This document shows, one piece after another, positions 49,686 to 59,273 of a stretch of 64,000 nt of DNA; position 1 is the stretch's first letter; each line of letters starts with the position of its first letter. The notes below the pieces were generated by a model that was not told the DNA's origin, did no database searches, and saw only the letters and a program-made list of their open reading frames with translations. The position numbers and the translations under genes were made by a program. The DNA lies in the NCBI GenBank assembly GCA_900066355.1, contig FMEL01000009.1:62001-126000 (forward strand), written 5' to 3'. This stretch comes from an uncultured Ruminococcus sp. GTDB taxonomy: Bacteria > Bacillota > Clostridia > Lachnospirales > Lachnospiraceae.

Positions 49686-51206
49686 TCAGTTCCAGTATTT
49701 TTTATCAAAGGAACGATACGATAAAGCTTCTCCTAAATGTTCTTTGTTGATTGTCTCCGAAGCCTCCATATCTGCAATCGTCCGCGCCACCTTTAAAATC
49801 CTGTGATATGCTCTCGCACTGAACGGCATATGCTGAAATGCCATCTTAAGAAGCCTGCCTGCTGAATCATCCAGATGGCAAAAATTTTCGACCTGCTTCC
49901 CGCTCATTTCTCCATTAAACTGAATCTTTTCGTCTTTAAAGCGTTCCCTCTGGATCTGCTGTGCTGCTTCTACACGCATACGAACCTGTTTCGTATTTTC
50001 TCCAATCTTCCCATTGCTCATCCCGTCGAAATCTACCGGTGAGACATCTGCACAGAGATCCAGTCTGTCCAGAAGCGGCTGACTGAGTTTTCCCAAATAT
50101 TGCCCTACCTGTGCCGGTGTACATCTGCAGCGGTTCATATCCGGATAATATCCGCATGGACATGGATTCATCGCTGCACATAACATAAAATGTGCCGGAA
50201 AATCATACGTTCCATAAACACGCGAAATATGGATCACCTTATCTTCCAGTGGCTGCCTGAGGATTTCCAGACTTCTTCTGGAGAACTCCGGCATCTCATC
50301 CAGAAACAATACCCCTCGGTGTGCCAGCGTGATTTCGCCCGGCCGGGGATTCCTTCCGCCGCCTGCCAGGGCCTGCGCAGAGCAGGTATGGTGTGGACTT
50401 CGAAATGGTCGGATACGGATCAGCGGATCTTCTGCCGGCAGTAATCCGGCAATACTGTAGATCTTCGTCAGTTCCAACCCCTCTTCTACCGTAAGTTCCG
50501 GCATGATTCCGGGAATCCGTCTGGCAATCATCGTCTTACCGGCTCCCGGCGGACCAATCATCAGAAGATTATGAAATCCACTGACAGCAATCTCTACTGC
50601 CCTTTTCAGACTTTCCTGTCCATGAATCTCACAAAAATCCACAGAATTTTCCTGTGGTGATTTTTTCCCTGTCTCCACTGCTTTTTTGTAAGAATCCGGT
50701 GCACTGACATAACGGATCATCTCCTGCAGATCAGCTACGCCGATCACCTTCATATCCGGAATCAGATGTGCTTCTTTCAGATTGTCATACGGAACCACAC
50801 AGAAACGACATTTTTCTTCACGCGCCCGAATGATCATCGGCAAAATCCCGGAAACTGCATGAATTTCTCCGTTCAGGCCAATCTCTCCGGCCATCATTAC
50901 ATTTCCCAGTTGTTCCGCAGAAAGTACTCCGGCAGCCGCAAGTACAGCCGCTGCCAGCGGAAGATCAAAACCTGCGCCCTCCTTCCTGATATCCGCCGGT
51001 GCCAGATTTACGGTGATTCTCTTGGGCGGGAGCGCGATCCCGTTATTCTTGAGGGCTGTACGTACACGATCCTGCGCTTCTTTTACTTGGGTCGATGGCA
51101 GTCCGACCATAGTAAAGGAAGGAAGTCCATCACTTACATCTGCTTCAACCTTTATAAGATGAACTTCCATCCCCGAAATAGCTGCTGAAAAAACACTTGC
51201 AAACAT
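49686..51206 (-). CDS. YifB/ComM-family Mg-chelatase-like AAA+ ATPase
   Basis: The 506-residue protein has an N-terminal Lon-substrate-like domain (about 1-170; GMEVHLIKVEADVSDGLPSF, RVRTALKNNGIALPPKRITV), the AAA+ core with Walker A MIGPPGAGKTMIARRIPG, PFRSPHHTCSAQALAGGG and Walker B HRGVLFLDEMPEFSRR, MNPCPCGYYPD, and a C-terminal Mg_chelatase_C domain. ComM is a branch-migration helicase used in transformation. It starts the comM-like/dprA/topA run after a consensus promoter and a 170-nt leader. Confidence 0.93.
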   Translation of the reverse strand: MFASVFSAAISGMEVHLIKVEADVSDGLPSFTMVGLPSTQVKEAQDRVRTALKNNGIALPPKRITVNLAPADIRKEGAGFDLPLAAAVLAAAGVLSAEQLGNVMMAGEIGLNGEIHAVSGILPMIIRAREEKCRFCVVPYDNLKEAHLIPDMKVIGVADLQEMIRYVSAPDSYKKAVETGKKSPQENSVDFCEIHGQESLKRAVEIAVSGFHNLLMIGPPGAGKTMIARRIPGIMPELTVEEGLELTKIYSIAGLLPAEDPLIRIRPFRSPHHTCSAQALAGGGRNPRPGEITLAHRGVLFLDEMPEFSRRSLEILRQPLEDKVIHISRVYGTYDFPAHFMLCAAMNPCPCGYYPDMNRCRCTPAQVGQYLGKLSQPLLDRLDLCADVSPVDFDGMSNGKIGENTKQVRMRVEAAQQIQRERFKDEKIQFNGEMSGKQVENFCHLDDSAGRLLKMAFQHMPFSARAYHRILKVARTIADMEASETINKEHLGEALSYRSFDKKYWN

Positions 51207-51383
51207 AAATCTCCTTTCTGTCTGTAAATGCTCCCGATCTGCATTTTCTTCTCGATAAGACTCATATAAATCTGTATTTGGTTATATTACTCATGGGAAT
51301 TTAAAGATTTCAGCCCTCCACAAATAAGAGCCGGCGTAAAAAGATAGATAGAATTTGTATATAAGCTCTCTGTATTTCATTTC

Positions 51384-51412
51384 ATTATAGTCCATTTTGC
51401 TCCCAAACACAA
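51384..51412 (-). promoter_or_regulatory. Promoter of the comM-like/dprA/topA run
   Basis: TTGTGT (51412-51407) and TATAAT (51389-51384) are spaced by 17 nt on the minus strand. The resulting 170-nt leader to ATG 51206 has no riboswitch that I recognise. Confidence 0.78.
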
Positions 51413-51462
51413 TAGCACATTTCGGTCTGTTTTATAATTTCAAAAAAACAGGAGGTGAGCTT

Positions 51463-51678
51463 ATGAAGTTTCAACGTATTCAGGATCTTCGTGTAGATTC
51501 TGACCTTTCTCAGCGACAGCTTGGTGAAATTCTGCATATCAGTCAGCGTTCCTATTCTCATTATGAAACAGGCTCACGTGGCATTCCGATTGAAATGCTC
51601 ATCCGCCTTGCTGACTATTATGACACAACGATTGATTATCTTGTAGGACGTACAGACAACAAAGCACCTGTAAAATAA
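51463..51678 (+). CDS. Small HTH XRE-family regulator
   Basis: ATG 51463 has GGAGGTGAG at ideal distance; the in-frame ATG at 51397 is rejected. The 71-residue protein is one helix-turn-helix domain: IQDLRVDSDLSQRQLGEILH, ISQRSYSHYETGSRGIPIEM, then LADYYDTTIDYLVGRTDNK. The short Cro-like form with a DYLVGRTD end is common for single-domain regulators in Clostridia. It is divergent from comM, and its TATAAT (51433-51438) lies close to the opposing promoter, so it may control that region. Confidence 0.85.
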   Translation: MKFQRIQDLRVDSDLSQRQLGEILHISQRSYSHYETGSRGIPIEMLIRLADYYDTTIDYLVGRTDNKAPVK

Positions 51679-51701
51679 TCAGTTATATTTCATCAGAGCA
51701 A

Positions 51702-51745
51702 AAAGAGGAAGCCATCCCCGATCGGATAGTTTCCTCTTTTTCTTT
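51702..51745. terminator. Intrinsic terminator between converging genes
   Basis: AAAGAGGAA (51702-51710) pairs with TTCCTCTTT (51731-51739), with an inner CATCC/GGATAG pairing, followed by TTCTTTC. It is flanked by A-rich sequence on the left, so it can serve both strands. Confidence 0.8.
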
Positions 51746-51766
51746 CATTTATAAGCTCAAAACTGC

Positions 51767-52693
51767 TCAGTTTCCTTCACTTACCTTTTGGTCTTCCCAC
51801 TGCTGGATCTTATTGATGTTTGCGATTTCATACTCATTAAAAATAGACCCCTGCTCTGCATCAAAAGTTTCCGGATCTATGGTTCCCTGATACCAGGATT
51901 TGCTGTTGAAATAATCCGCAATATAATCCGTCACAAACTGTCTTCCATGACGCGCATAAATCTCATTTTTCGCAAGTTCCAGCTGATCCGAGGTATAGTT
52001 GGAAATTTCTTCATCTGTAAGATAGCGGTTGCTGCTCTCCGGGAAGAAATATTCCCCGCTCTCCGCAGTAACCTGCGGCTGCTCTTCTGACGGTGTCGGC
52101 GTCGCAGTCGGTTCAGGTGGGTTGAGTATAACCTGATTTCTGCTCATGATACAGCTTACATTCGGATACACGGAAGATACCGGTTCTGCAGTACTCACCC
52201 GCAGATAAAGCTGTCCGTTATCAAATGTCAGATTACCGGAGGCTGAATTTCCCGCTGAATCACCAAATGAAAATGCCGCCGCATTTCCGGCAACTTCTGC
52301 TGTTATGTCTGCCGACACTGCCTGCGTCTGTCCTGCATCCGTCTGATAAAAACTAAATGACACCGCATTCTGACTGATGTTGTAAACATTGATCGTTACA
52401 AGTCCGTCTGTACTGTACCAGTAATCCCAGAAATCATCCGGATTAAATGTAACTCTCTGCTCCGGGACCGGAGTTGGTGTTGCTGTCGGCCGCGGTGTCG
52501 GACTTGGAGACGGTATCGCCGTAGGCTCCGGGGTCGGAGTCAGTTTCGCCGCATTTTCAATTGCTTCTTTTTTTTGCTGCGCTTCTCTTGCACTTTTCTG
52601 AAAACTCGCTAGAAGAAGAGCTGCTGCTGCAAACATAATAAAGATTGATATCAGGATGATAAGCAATATTTTCAGCCTGTTTTTTCTTCTCAT
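51767..52693 (-). CDS. Membrane-anchored YARHG-domain protein
   Basis: ATG 52693 (GAGGTGG 6 nt upstream) is preferred over GTG 52702. The 308-residue protein has a membrane anchor (about 7-29), a Pro/Thr-rich linker (PTPEPTAIPSPSPTPRPTA, about 50-80), an extracellular beta-rich domain (about 85-195) and a second TPTPS linker. The C-terminal YARHG domain (about 220-290) has LTDEEISNYTSDQLELAKNE, then IYARHGRQFV and YFNSKSWYQG. YARHG domains are extracellular modules, thought to bind the wall or ligands. No enzyme motif is visible. Confidence 0.82.
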   Translation of the reverse strand: MRRKNRLKILLIILISIFIMFAAAALLLASFQKSAREAQQKKEAIENAAKLTPTPEPTAIPSPSPTPRPTATPTPVPEQRVTFNPDDFWDYWYSTDGLVTINVYNISQNAVSFSFYQTDAGQTQAVSADITAEVAGNAAAFSFGDSAGNSASGNLTFDNGQLYLRVSTAEPVSSVYPNVSCIMSRNQVILNPPEPTATPTPSEEQPQVTAESGEYFFPESSNRYLTDEEISNYTSDQLELAKNEIYARHGRQFVTDYIADYFNSKSWYQGTIDPETFDAEQGSIFNEYEIANINKIQQWEDQKVSEGN

Positions 52694-52742
52694 TGGTACC
52701 ACCTCTGTTCCAGTCTTACCTGTTGTTCTTTCTTATTTCTGT

Positions 52743-54698
52743 TTATTTCTTTTCTTTTATGTAGCCCTTACGATATGCATCCAAAAGCTGCATAAGTTCT
52801 TCAATACGCTCCCGCAGTGCCTTTCCGGTATCAGTGTCACCCACCAGGCGTCTCTTTGACGTATAATGTACAGACACTCTGTTGGATACGATGTCACTTT
52901 CTTTTGAAACGGCATCTTCCTTGGATGTAAACGGTTCATGTGCACTTAAGATCAGCCCGTAGGAGTTGTAAATCAGAGTATAACCTGCAATTCCGGTCAC
53001 CTTCTGATATGCCTTGCAGAAGCCGCCGTCAATAACGATCACCTTGCCATTGCATTTGACCGGGCTTTCTCCCTCTCCCTGATGTACCGGTACGTGACCA
53101 TTGATAATATGTCCATTCTCCGGAGAAAGGTCAAATTCCTGAAGCAGCGTATCCACTACTTCTTCATTTTCAAGCAGATGATAGTATGCGCCTTTCGTCT
53201 CTTTGTGTGTTTCTTTATCTGCTATAAAATATCTCTCAAATGTGGTCATCTTATCCTTGCCAAATAATGGTGACGACGGACTTGCCCAGATAAACCAGAG
53301 AATATCCATCCCTTTTCGCTGTTCCATACTGTCCACTGCAAAAAATGCTCTTCTTACATAAGTCTCAAGCACATCATACAGTTCACGGCCTTTGTATTTC
53401 TTCCCGTAAATCTGGATTTCTTTCAGACTGCCATCTTCGTTCAGCGGGATACATCCATGGAAAAGCAGATTGCCATTATATATCTTGTACAGACCGCCTT
53501 TATCCAGAAGCAGGCGCATATGTTTCTGAAGTTTTTCGCAGTTGCGGAAAGCTGTTTCCATACGTTCTATCACATCACGCTCTCCTGCGGTCAGTTCATA
53601 CGGATGTTTCCAGTCAATCGTCGGAAATTCTGTATCCAGCATCGGATATTCTTTTCCGTCCGGGAGCGTCACGGTTCCCTTTACCGGATCGATCCTGTGA
53701 AGCAGACAACGGTCTTCCATATGGAATTCTCTGTGTCTGTGGATAAGCTGTCCCTCCAGCTTGAACTGAATGATAGAAATTGCCTTATGCATCTTCTGAC
53801 CCAATTCTTTTTCCAGTGCATTATAATTGGAAGTTCCATTCATCTCAAATGCATTACACGGATCATCTTTATAAACTTCCATGGCAAAAGTAGCGAGTGG
53901 AAGCATATTGATTCCATAACCGTCTTCAAGAATATCAAGATTGCCATATCGAATACTGTTGCGCAGTACCGTTGCAATACATGCACGCTGTCCAACGGCA
54001 GCTCCCATCCATACAACATCATGATTTCCCCACTGAATATCGAGAGAATGGTAATTCATCAGACGATCCATAATAAAATGCGGACCCGGTCCACGGTCAA
54101 AAATATCACCGAGAATGTGAAGGTGATCCACAACAAGGCGCTGGATCAGTTCTGCAAGCGCAATGATAAAGTTCTCTGCGCGTCCGATCTGAATGATCGT
54201 ATTTACAATTGAATCATAATACGCTTCTTTATCCAGAACCTCTGCCTTTTCCGTAATCAGTTCCTCTATCACATAAGCATAATCCGCAGGAAGAGCTTTA
54301 CGTACCTTGGAGCGTGTGTATTTTGATGCCGTTGTCTTGCAGACTTCGATCAACCGATACAGTGTGATCTTGTACCAGTTTTCCATATCCTCTTCCGTCT
54401 TTTTGACAAGCTGCATTTTTTCTTTCGGGTAGTAGATCAAAGTTGCCAGAGCTTTCTTGTCACTGTTGCTTAGCGTATGACCAAATACATCATCTATTTT
54501 CTTTCGAACTGCTCCGGAGCCATTTCGGAGCACATGGGAAAATGCTTCATATTCACCATGCAGATCCGACATAAAATGCTCCGTGCCTTTCGGAAGGTTC
54601 AAAATCGACTGCAGATTAATGATCTCCGTAGAAGCCTTTCCGATTGTCGGATACAGTTCCGCAAGTCTCTGCAAATATCTCAATTCCGCTTTTTTCAT
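52743..54698 (-). CDS. fbp: Fructose-1,6-bisphosphatase, class III
   Basis: The 651-residue protein is the Firmicutes-type FBPase: FMSDLHGEYEAFSHVLRNGS with metal-binding Asp/His, LHILGDIFDRGPGPHFIMDR, IQWGNHDVVWMGAAVGQRAC, and the C-terminal HIINGHVPVHQGEGESPVKC. This metallophosphatase fold is unrelated to class I/II enzymes. It hydrolyses fructose-1,6-bisphosphate in gluconeogenesis. It lies 84 nt downstream of polC on the same strand, with its own AAGGAG, and ends 40 nt before the YARHG gene. Confidence 0.96.
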   Translation of the reverse strand: MKKAELRYLQRLAELYPTIGKASTEIINLQSILNLPKGTEHFMSDLHGEYEAFSHVLRNGSGAVRKKIDDVFGHTLSNSDKKALATLIYYPKEKMQLVKKTEEDMENWYKITLYRLIEVCKTTASKYTRSKVRKALPADYAYVIEELITEKAEVLDKEAYYDSIVNTIIQIGRAENFIIALAELIQRLVVDHLHILGDIFDRGPGPHFIMDRLMNYHSLDIQWGNHDVVWMGAAVGQRACIATVLRNSIRYGNLDILEDGYGINMLPLATFAMEVYKDDPCNAFEMNGTSNYNALEKELGQKMHKAISIIQFKLEGQLIHRHREFHMEDRCLLHRIDPVKGTVTLPDGKEYPMLDTEFPTIDWKHPYELTAGERDVIERMETAFRNCEKLQKHMRLLLDKGGLYKIYNGNLLFHGCIPLNEDGSLKEIQIYGKKYKGRELYDVLETYVRRAFFAVDSMEQRKGMDILWFIWASPSSPLFGKDKMTTFERYFIADKETHKETKGAYYHLLENEEVVDTLLQEFDLSPENGHIINGHVPVHQGEGESPVKCNGKVIVIDGGFCKAYQKVTGIAGYTLIYNSYGLILSAHEPFTSKEDAVSKESDIVSNRVSVHYTSKRRLVGDTDTGKALRERIEELMQLLDAYRKGYIKEKK

Positions 54699-54782
54699 AT
54701 TCTTCTCCTTTTTGCTATGTTAACACATCCTGCTTCTCATTCAGTAACCATAACTTACGGAACCGCCTTTATGTATGCAGGA

Positions 54783-57700
54783 TTATGCAATCACCCCATC
54801 AAACAATGAGAACTGGTTGGATTGCGGAATATCCCCAAACAATCCCAGGTCATCCATAAGATCAATGACTGTTTTGCTGACTTTTGTCCTGTCGCGAAAA
54901 TCATCTTTTGACAGGAATTTTCCCTGCTTCGCCGCATCTACCACGGCCTCGGCAGCCTTATCTCCCATGCCTTCAATACAGTTCAGTGCCGGCATCAGTT
55001 TCCCGTCTATGATCTGGAAACGGTTTGCCTTCGCACGATAAAGGTCGATCGGCATAAACTCCAGACCACGCGCATACATTTCCTGCACGATTCGCATATC
55101 TTTGATGGTATCCTGTTCTTTCTTTGATGCCGCATCACCTTTCTTACGCAATTCTGCCAGATAAAAATCCAGACGCTCACGTCCCATACACATCGTTTCA
55201 TAGGAAAATGCCGTTGCACGGATGCTGAAAAATGCAGCATAATATGCCAGTGGTTTAAATACTTTGAACCAGGCAATTCGCCATGCCATCATAACGTATG
55301 CCGCAGCATGTGCTTTCGGGAACATATACTTGATCTTTTTACACGACCATATATACCATTCCGGCACATTATGTTCTCTCATAGTTGCTTCCCACTCATC
55401 GCGAAGCCCCTTACCTTTACGTACAGCCTCCATGATGGTGAACGCGAGACTGCTCTCTACCCCCATACTGATGAGGTAGATCATGATATCATCTCGTGTA
55501 CAGATTGCAGTGGAAATTGTTGCTTTTCCCTCTTCGATGAGAGTCTGTGCATTTCCCAGCCATACGTCTGTACCATGAGACAGACCTGCAATACGTACAA
55601 GGTCAGAAAAATACTTCGGCTTTGTATCAATAAGCATCTGCATCGCAAAATCCGTACCAAACTCAGGCACACCGAGACAGCCGAGCTTACAGCCGCCGAT
55701 ATTTTCCGGTTTGATTCCCAATGCCTCCGTACCTGCAAACAAAGACATGACTTCTTTGCTGTCCAGAGGAACATCCCTTGCACTTAAGCCTGTAAGATCC
55801 TCCAGCATACGAATCATTGTCGGATCATCGTGTCCGAGAATATCAAGTTTCAAAAGGTTTCCGTCAATGGAATGATAGTCAAAATGTGTCGTGATGATAT
55901 CACTGTTTTCGTCATTTGCAGGATGCTGTACAGGAGTAAATTTCTCAATTTCCTCACCTACCGGAAGAACAATGATACCGCCCGGGTGCTGTCCTGTCGT
56001 TCTTCGGATACCGGTGCATCCCTGAACGATCCGGTTAATCTCACAGTAACGCTTATGCTGTCCACGTTCTTCATAATAATTTTTCACATAACCGAATGCT
56101 GTTTTTTCTGCAAGTGTGCCGATGGTTCCTGCCTTGAATGTCTGACCCTTACCGAAAATAACCTCCGTATAACGATGGGCATTTGCCTGATATTCACCGG
56201 AGAAATTCAGGTCAATATCAGGCTCTTTATCTCCCTTAAATCCAAGGAACGTTTCAAAAGGAATGTCAAATCCCTCTTTATTCATCTTTGTTCCACATTT
56301 CGGGCAGACACGATCCGGCATATCGCATCCCGCCATACCACCGAATTTTTTTACTTCCGGTGAATCAAAATCACTGTATTTGCAATTCGGACAGAGATAA
56401 TGCGGCGGTAGCGGATTTACTTCTGTAATACCAGACATAGTTGCTGCAAGTGAAGAACCTACAGATCCTCGTGAACCTACCAGATATCCGTCTTCGTTGG
56501 ATTTCCAAACCAGTTTCTGCGCAATAATGTACATAACTGCGTAACCATTTGAAATAATGGAATGAAGTTCTTTATTCAGTCGGTCTTCTACGATCTGAGG
56601 AAGTACTTCTCCATACATCTCATGTGCTTTATTAAAACAGATATCCTTCAGATCCTGATCTGAGTTCTCAATGACCGGAGGATATTTGTCCGGATGAATC
56701 GGCGATATCTTCTCAATCATATCGGCAATTTTGTTTGTATTTGTGATGACAACTTCTTCTGCCTTTTCACTTCCGAGATACGAAAATTCTTCCAGCATTT
56801 CTTCCGTCGTGCGCAGATACAGAGGAGCCTGATTATCTGCATCAGAAAAACCATTTCCGGCCATAATGATACGGCGGTAAATTTCATCCTCCGGATCCAT
56901 AAAATGCACATCGCAGGTTGCGACAACCGGTTTTTTAAACTGATCCCCCAGTTTGACGATTTTTTTATTGATCTCGATCAGGTCTTCATTGGACTGAATA
57001 CGGTCATTCTTTTCATCTGCCAGCATAAATGCATTGTTTCCGAGCGGCTGGATTTCCAGATAATCGTAGAAATTTACAAGTCTTGCAATCTCAGGTTCCG
57101 GTGCATTTCGAAGAATTGCCTGATACAGTTCCCCTGCTTCACAGGCACTTCCGATCAGAAGTCCGTCCCTGTGTTCCAGAAACAGACTCTTCGGTACACG
57201 CGGACGACGACGGTAATATTTCAGATGCGACTGACTCACAAGCTTATACAAATTAATTCGCCCTGTCTCATTTCTTGCCAGAATGATTGCATGATAGGTC
57301 GGCAGTTTCTTGATCGTGTTGACTGATACGTTTCCCTGCTGGTTCAACGCATCCACATCATAAATATCACGTTCTTTCAGCATTTCCACGAAACGTACAA
57401 AAATCTCCGCAGTACATGCCGCATCGTCAACCGCTCTGTGATGATGATCCAGTGATACTCCGACTGCTTTGGCAACCGTATCCAGTTTAAAACGGTTCAG
57501 CGCCGGCAGAAGGAAACGCGCCATACCAACTGTATCGACATATGTATACTCCTGAGGCAGACCCTGTCTTTTGCAGTTTTCGATAATAAAGCTCATATCA
57601 AAGTCCGCATTGTGGGCTACCATAACCGCACCTTCACAGAATTCCAGAAACTTCGGAAGTATTGTCTGAATATCCGGTGCATCCATAACCATGGAATCAT

Positions 57701-59258
57701 TGATGCTTGTCAGCTGCTCGATTCTGTATGGAATCGGTACTTTCGGATTTACAAATGTTGAAAAACGGTCTGTGATCACTCCGTTTTCCACTCGAACTGC
57801 ACCGATTTCAATAATCTGGCATGTCAGCGGCGAGAATCCGGTCGTCTCGATATCAAATACAACAAATTTCCCGTCTATCGACTGTCCTTTGCTGTTGGTA
57901 ACGATACCTTTGAGGTCATCTACCAGATAAGCCTCCATACCATAAAGGACTTTGAAATCAGAATCTTTCGGAACGCAGCCTCCCCATGCATCAAAACAGT
58001 GATTTGCCTCAGGGAAAGCCTGTACGACACCATGGTCTGTGATTGCAATTGCCTTATGTCCCCACTCATACGCTCTTTTAACCAGATCTTTTGCAGTGGT
58101 AACACCATCCATATCACTCATCTTTGTATGACAGTGCAGCTCTACACGTTTCTGCGGACTGGTATCCATTCTTGTACTGCGAAAATCTGCAATCTTTTTG
58201 ATCCCGGAAATCGATCCGACAGTAAGTTCACTGTCGAAACGGTCAATTGTCGTAACACCCTTAAATTTCAGAAACGCGCCCTTTTTGACAGTCTCTGTTA
58301 CTTCCGGTACCTGTTCGTTACGCAGAAACATCTTGATCACGATGGAATCTGTAAAGTCCGTCACAGGAAAAATAAGAATTGTTTTTTCGTTACGGATTTC
58401 TCTTGCTTCCACATCCATAACCTGGCCACGAATAATAACTTCGCCCATCTCACCTGTGATGGCTTCCAGATTGATCGTATCGCCCTCAAAATCTCTTCCA
58501 TAAATCACATCCGGGTTGCTGTCCCTTCGGAAGCCACCATGGAAATCTCCACGTGCACCTTTCTTTTCAAAAGTTTTCTGTTTCTGCTCCAGTTTGCCTT
58601 TGGCCTCTGCTTTTTGGCTGTCCTTTTTGTCCGATGCGACTTCTTCCATCTTTTCTTCCTGTGTCTCTTCTGGGGTCAGTTTCGCATGTTTTAATACATT
58701 TGCGACCTCCTGACGGATCTGCAGGGCTGCATTCTTGCGGTACTTGCTTTCCTCTGCCTCCACAAACTGCAGGTTGATCTTAAGATTCATTCCGCATCGC
58801 TCGCAGAAGACTTTTTGCAGATATTCCACAAGTATCTCACTTTTTTCTCTGGAAATTACAGAGTCGGGAAGTGTCAGATCCATCTGTTCATCAGATGGAA
58901 AACTGATCTGCGAACGTTTGAACAGATTGTACTCAAGCATATTATAGTTCTTCAGTTCTATTTCCATGCTGGAACGGTAAACATCCAGAAAATTCGCCGG
59001 AGAATACTGTTTGGACAAATGGAACCGTTCGATCACTGTCACCTGCATTTCCAGCCCTGCAAAGAACTGTCGTTCAATCTGGTTTTCCAGCGCTATGATA
59101 TATTTCTTATGGATCCAGCGCTCACTGTGGATATATACCCACAGTCTGGTCTTTGCCGGATTGCATGCCACTCTCGAAACAGTAACCATCTCAAGCCATT
59201 CCTGCAGCTGATCTTTCACTTTTAAGTTGGGAAATACATCGAAAAATTCTTTTTCCAC
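54783..59258 (-). CDS. polC: DNA polymerase III alpha subunit, PolC type
   Basis: The 1491-residue replicative polymerase has, in order: N-terminal and OB domains (about 1-365), PHP (from 371, RVELHCHTKMSDMDGVTTAK), an inserted 3'-5' exonuclease (D469 and E471 in FVVFDIETTGFSPLTCQIIE, also VAHNADFDMSFI and HHHRAVDDAACTAEI), and the polymerase core with GSRGSVGSSLAATMSGITEV, EPDIDLNFSGEYQ and FPKAHAAAYVMMAW. A zinc-finger-like CPNC...CDMPDRVCPKCG lies in the palm. The start is GTG 59258 with AGAGAGG 9 nt upstream; no ATG fits. It follows ispG by 15 nt. Confidence 0.98.
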   Translation of the reverse strand: MEKEFFDVFPNLKVKDQLQEWLEMVTVSRVACNPAKTRLWVYIHSERWIHKKYIIALENQIERQFFAGLEMQVTVIERFHLSKQYSPANFLDVYRSSMEIELKNYNMLEYNLFKRSQISFPSDEQMDLTLPDSVISREKSEILVEYLQKVFCERCGMNLKINLQFVEAEESKYRKNAALQIRQEVANVLKHAKLTPEETQEEKMEEVASDKKDSQKAEAKGKLEQKQKTFEKKGARGDFHGGFRRDSNPDVIYGRDFEGDTINLEAITGEMGEVIIRGQVMDVEAREIRNEKTILIFPVTDFTDSIVIKMFLRNEQVPEVTETVKKGAFLKFKGVTTIDRFDSELTVGSISGIKKIADFRSTRMDTSPQKRVELHCHTKMSDMDGVTTAKDLVKRAYEWGHKAIAITDHGVVQAFPEANHCFDAWGGCVPKDSDFKVLYGMEAYLVDDLKGIVTNSKGQSIDGKFVVFDIETTGFSPLTCQIIEIGAVRVENGVITDRFSTFVNPKVPIPYRIEQLTSINDSMVMDAPDIQTILPKFLEFCEGAVMVAHNADFDMSFIIENCKRQGLPQEYTYVDTVGMARFLLPALNRFKLDTVAKAVGVSLDHHHRAVDDAACTAEIFVRFVEMLKERDIYDVDALNQQGNVSVNTIKKLPTYHAIILARNETGRINLYKLVSQSHLKYYRRRPRVPKSLFLEHRDGLLIGSACEAGELYQAILRNAPEPEIARLVNFYDYLEIQPLGNNAFMLADEKNDRIQSNEDLIEINKKIVKLGDQFKKPVVATCDVHFMDPEDEIYRRIIMAGNGFSDADNQAPLYLRTTEEMLEEFSYLGSEKAEEVVITNTNKIADMIEKISPIHPDKYPPVIENSDQDLKDICFNKAHEMYGEVLPQIVEDRLNKELHSIISNGYAVMYIIAQKLVWKSNEDGYLVGSRGSVGSSLAATMSGITEVNPLPPHYLCPNCKYSDFDSPEVKKFGGMAGCDMPDRVCPKCGTKMNKEGFDIPFETFLGFKGDKEPDIDLNFSGEYQANAHRYTEVIFGKGQTFKAGTIGTLAEKTAFGYVKNYYEERGQHKRYCEINRIVQGCTGIRRTTGQHPGGIIVLPVGEEIEKFTPVQHPANDENSDIITTHFDYHSIDGNLLKLDILGHDDPTMIRMLEDLTGLSARDVPLDSKEVMSLFAGTEALGIKPENIGGCKLGCLGVPEFGTDFAMQMLIDTKPKYFSDLVRIAGLSHGTDVWLGNAQTLIEEGKATISTAICTRDDIMIYLISMGVESSLAFTIMEAVRKGKGLRDEWEATMREHNVPEWYIWSCKKIKYMFPKAHAAAYVMMAWRIAWFKVFKPLAYYAAFFSIRATAFSYETMCMGRERLDFYLAELRKKGDAASKKEQDTIKDMRIVQEMYARGLEFMPIDLYRAKANRFQIIDGKLMPALNCIEGMGDKAAEAVVDAAKQGKFLSKDDFRDRTKVSKTVIDLMDDLGLFGDIPQSNQFSLFDGVIA

Positions 59259-59273
59259 GTTTTATGCCTCTCT

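Noticed and set aside
51207..51380. Riboswitch in the 170-nt leader before the comM-like gene
   Set aside because: No known aptamer blocks or terminator hairpin could be recognised.
51291..51395. 34-residue ORF on the minus strand upstream of the comM-like gene with GGGAG before ATG
   Set aside because: Its ATG and ribosome binding site fall inside the 17-nt spacer of a strong promoter (TTGTGT/TATAAT), so it would not be in the transcript.
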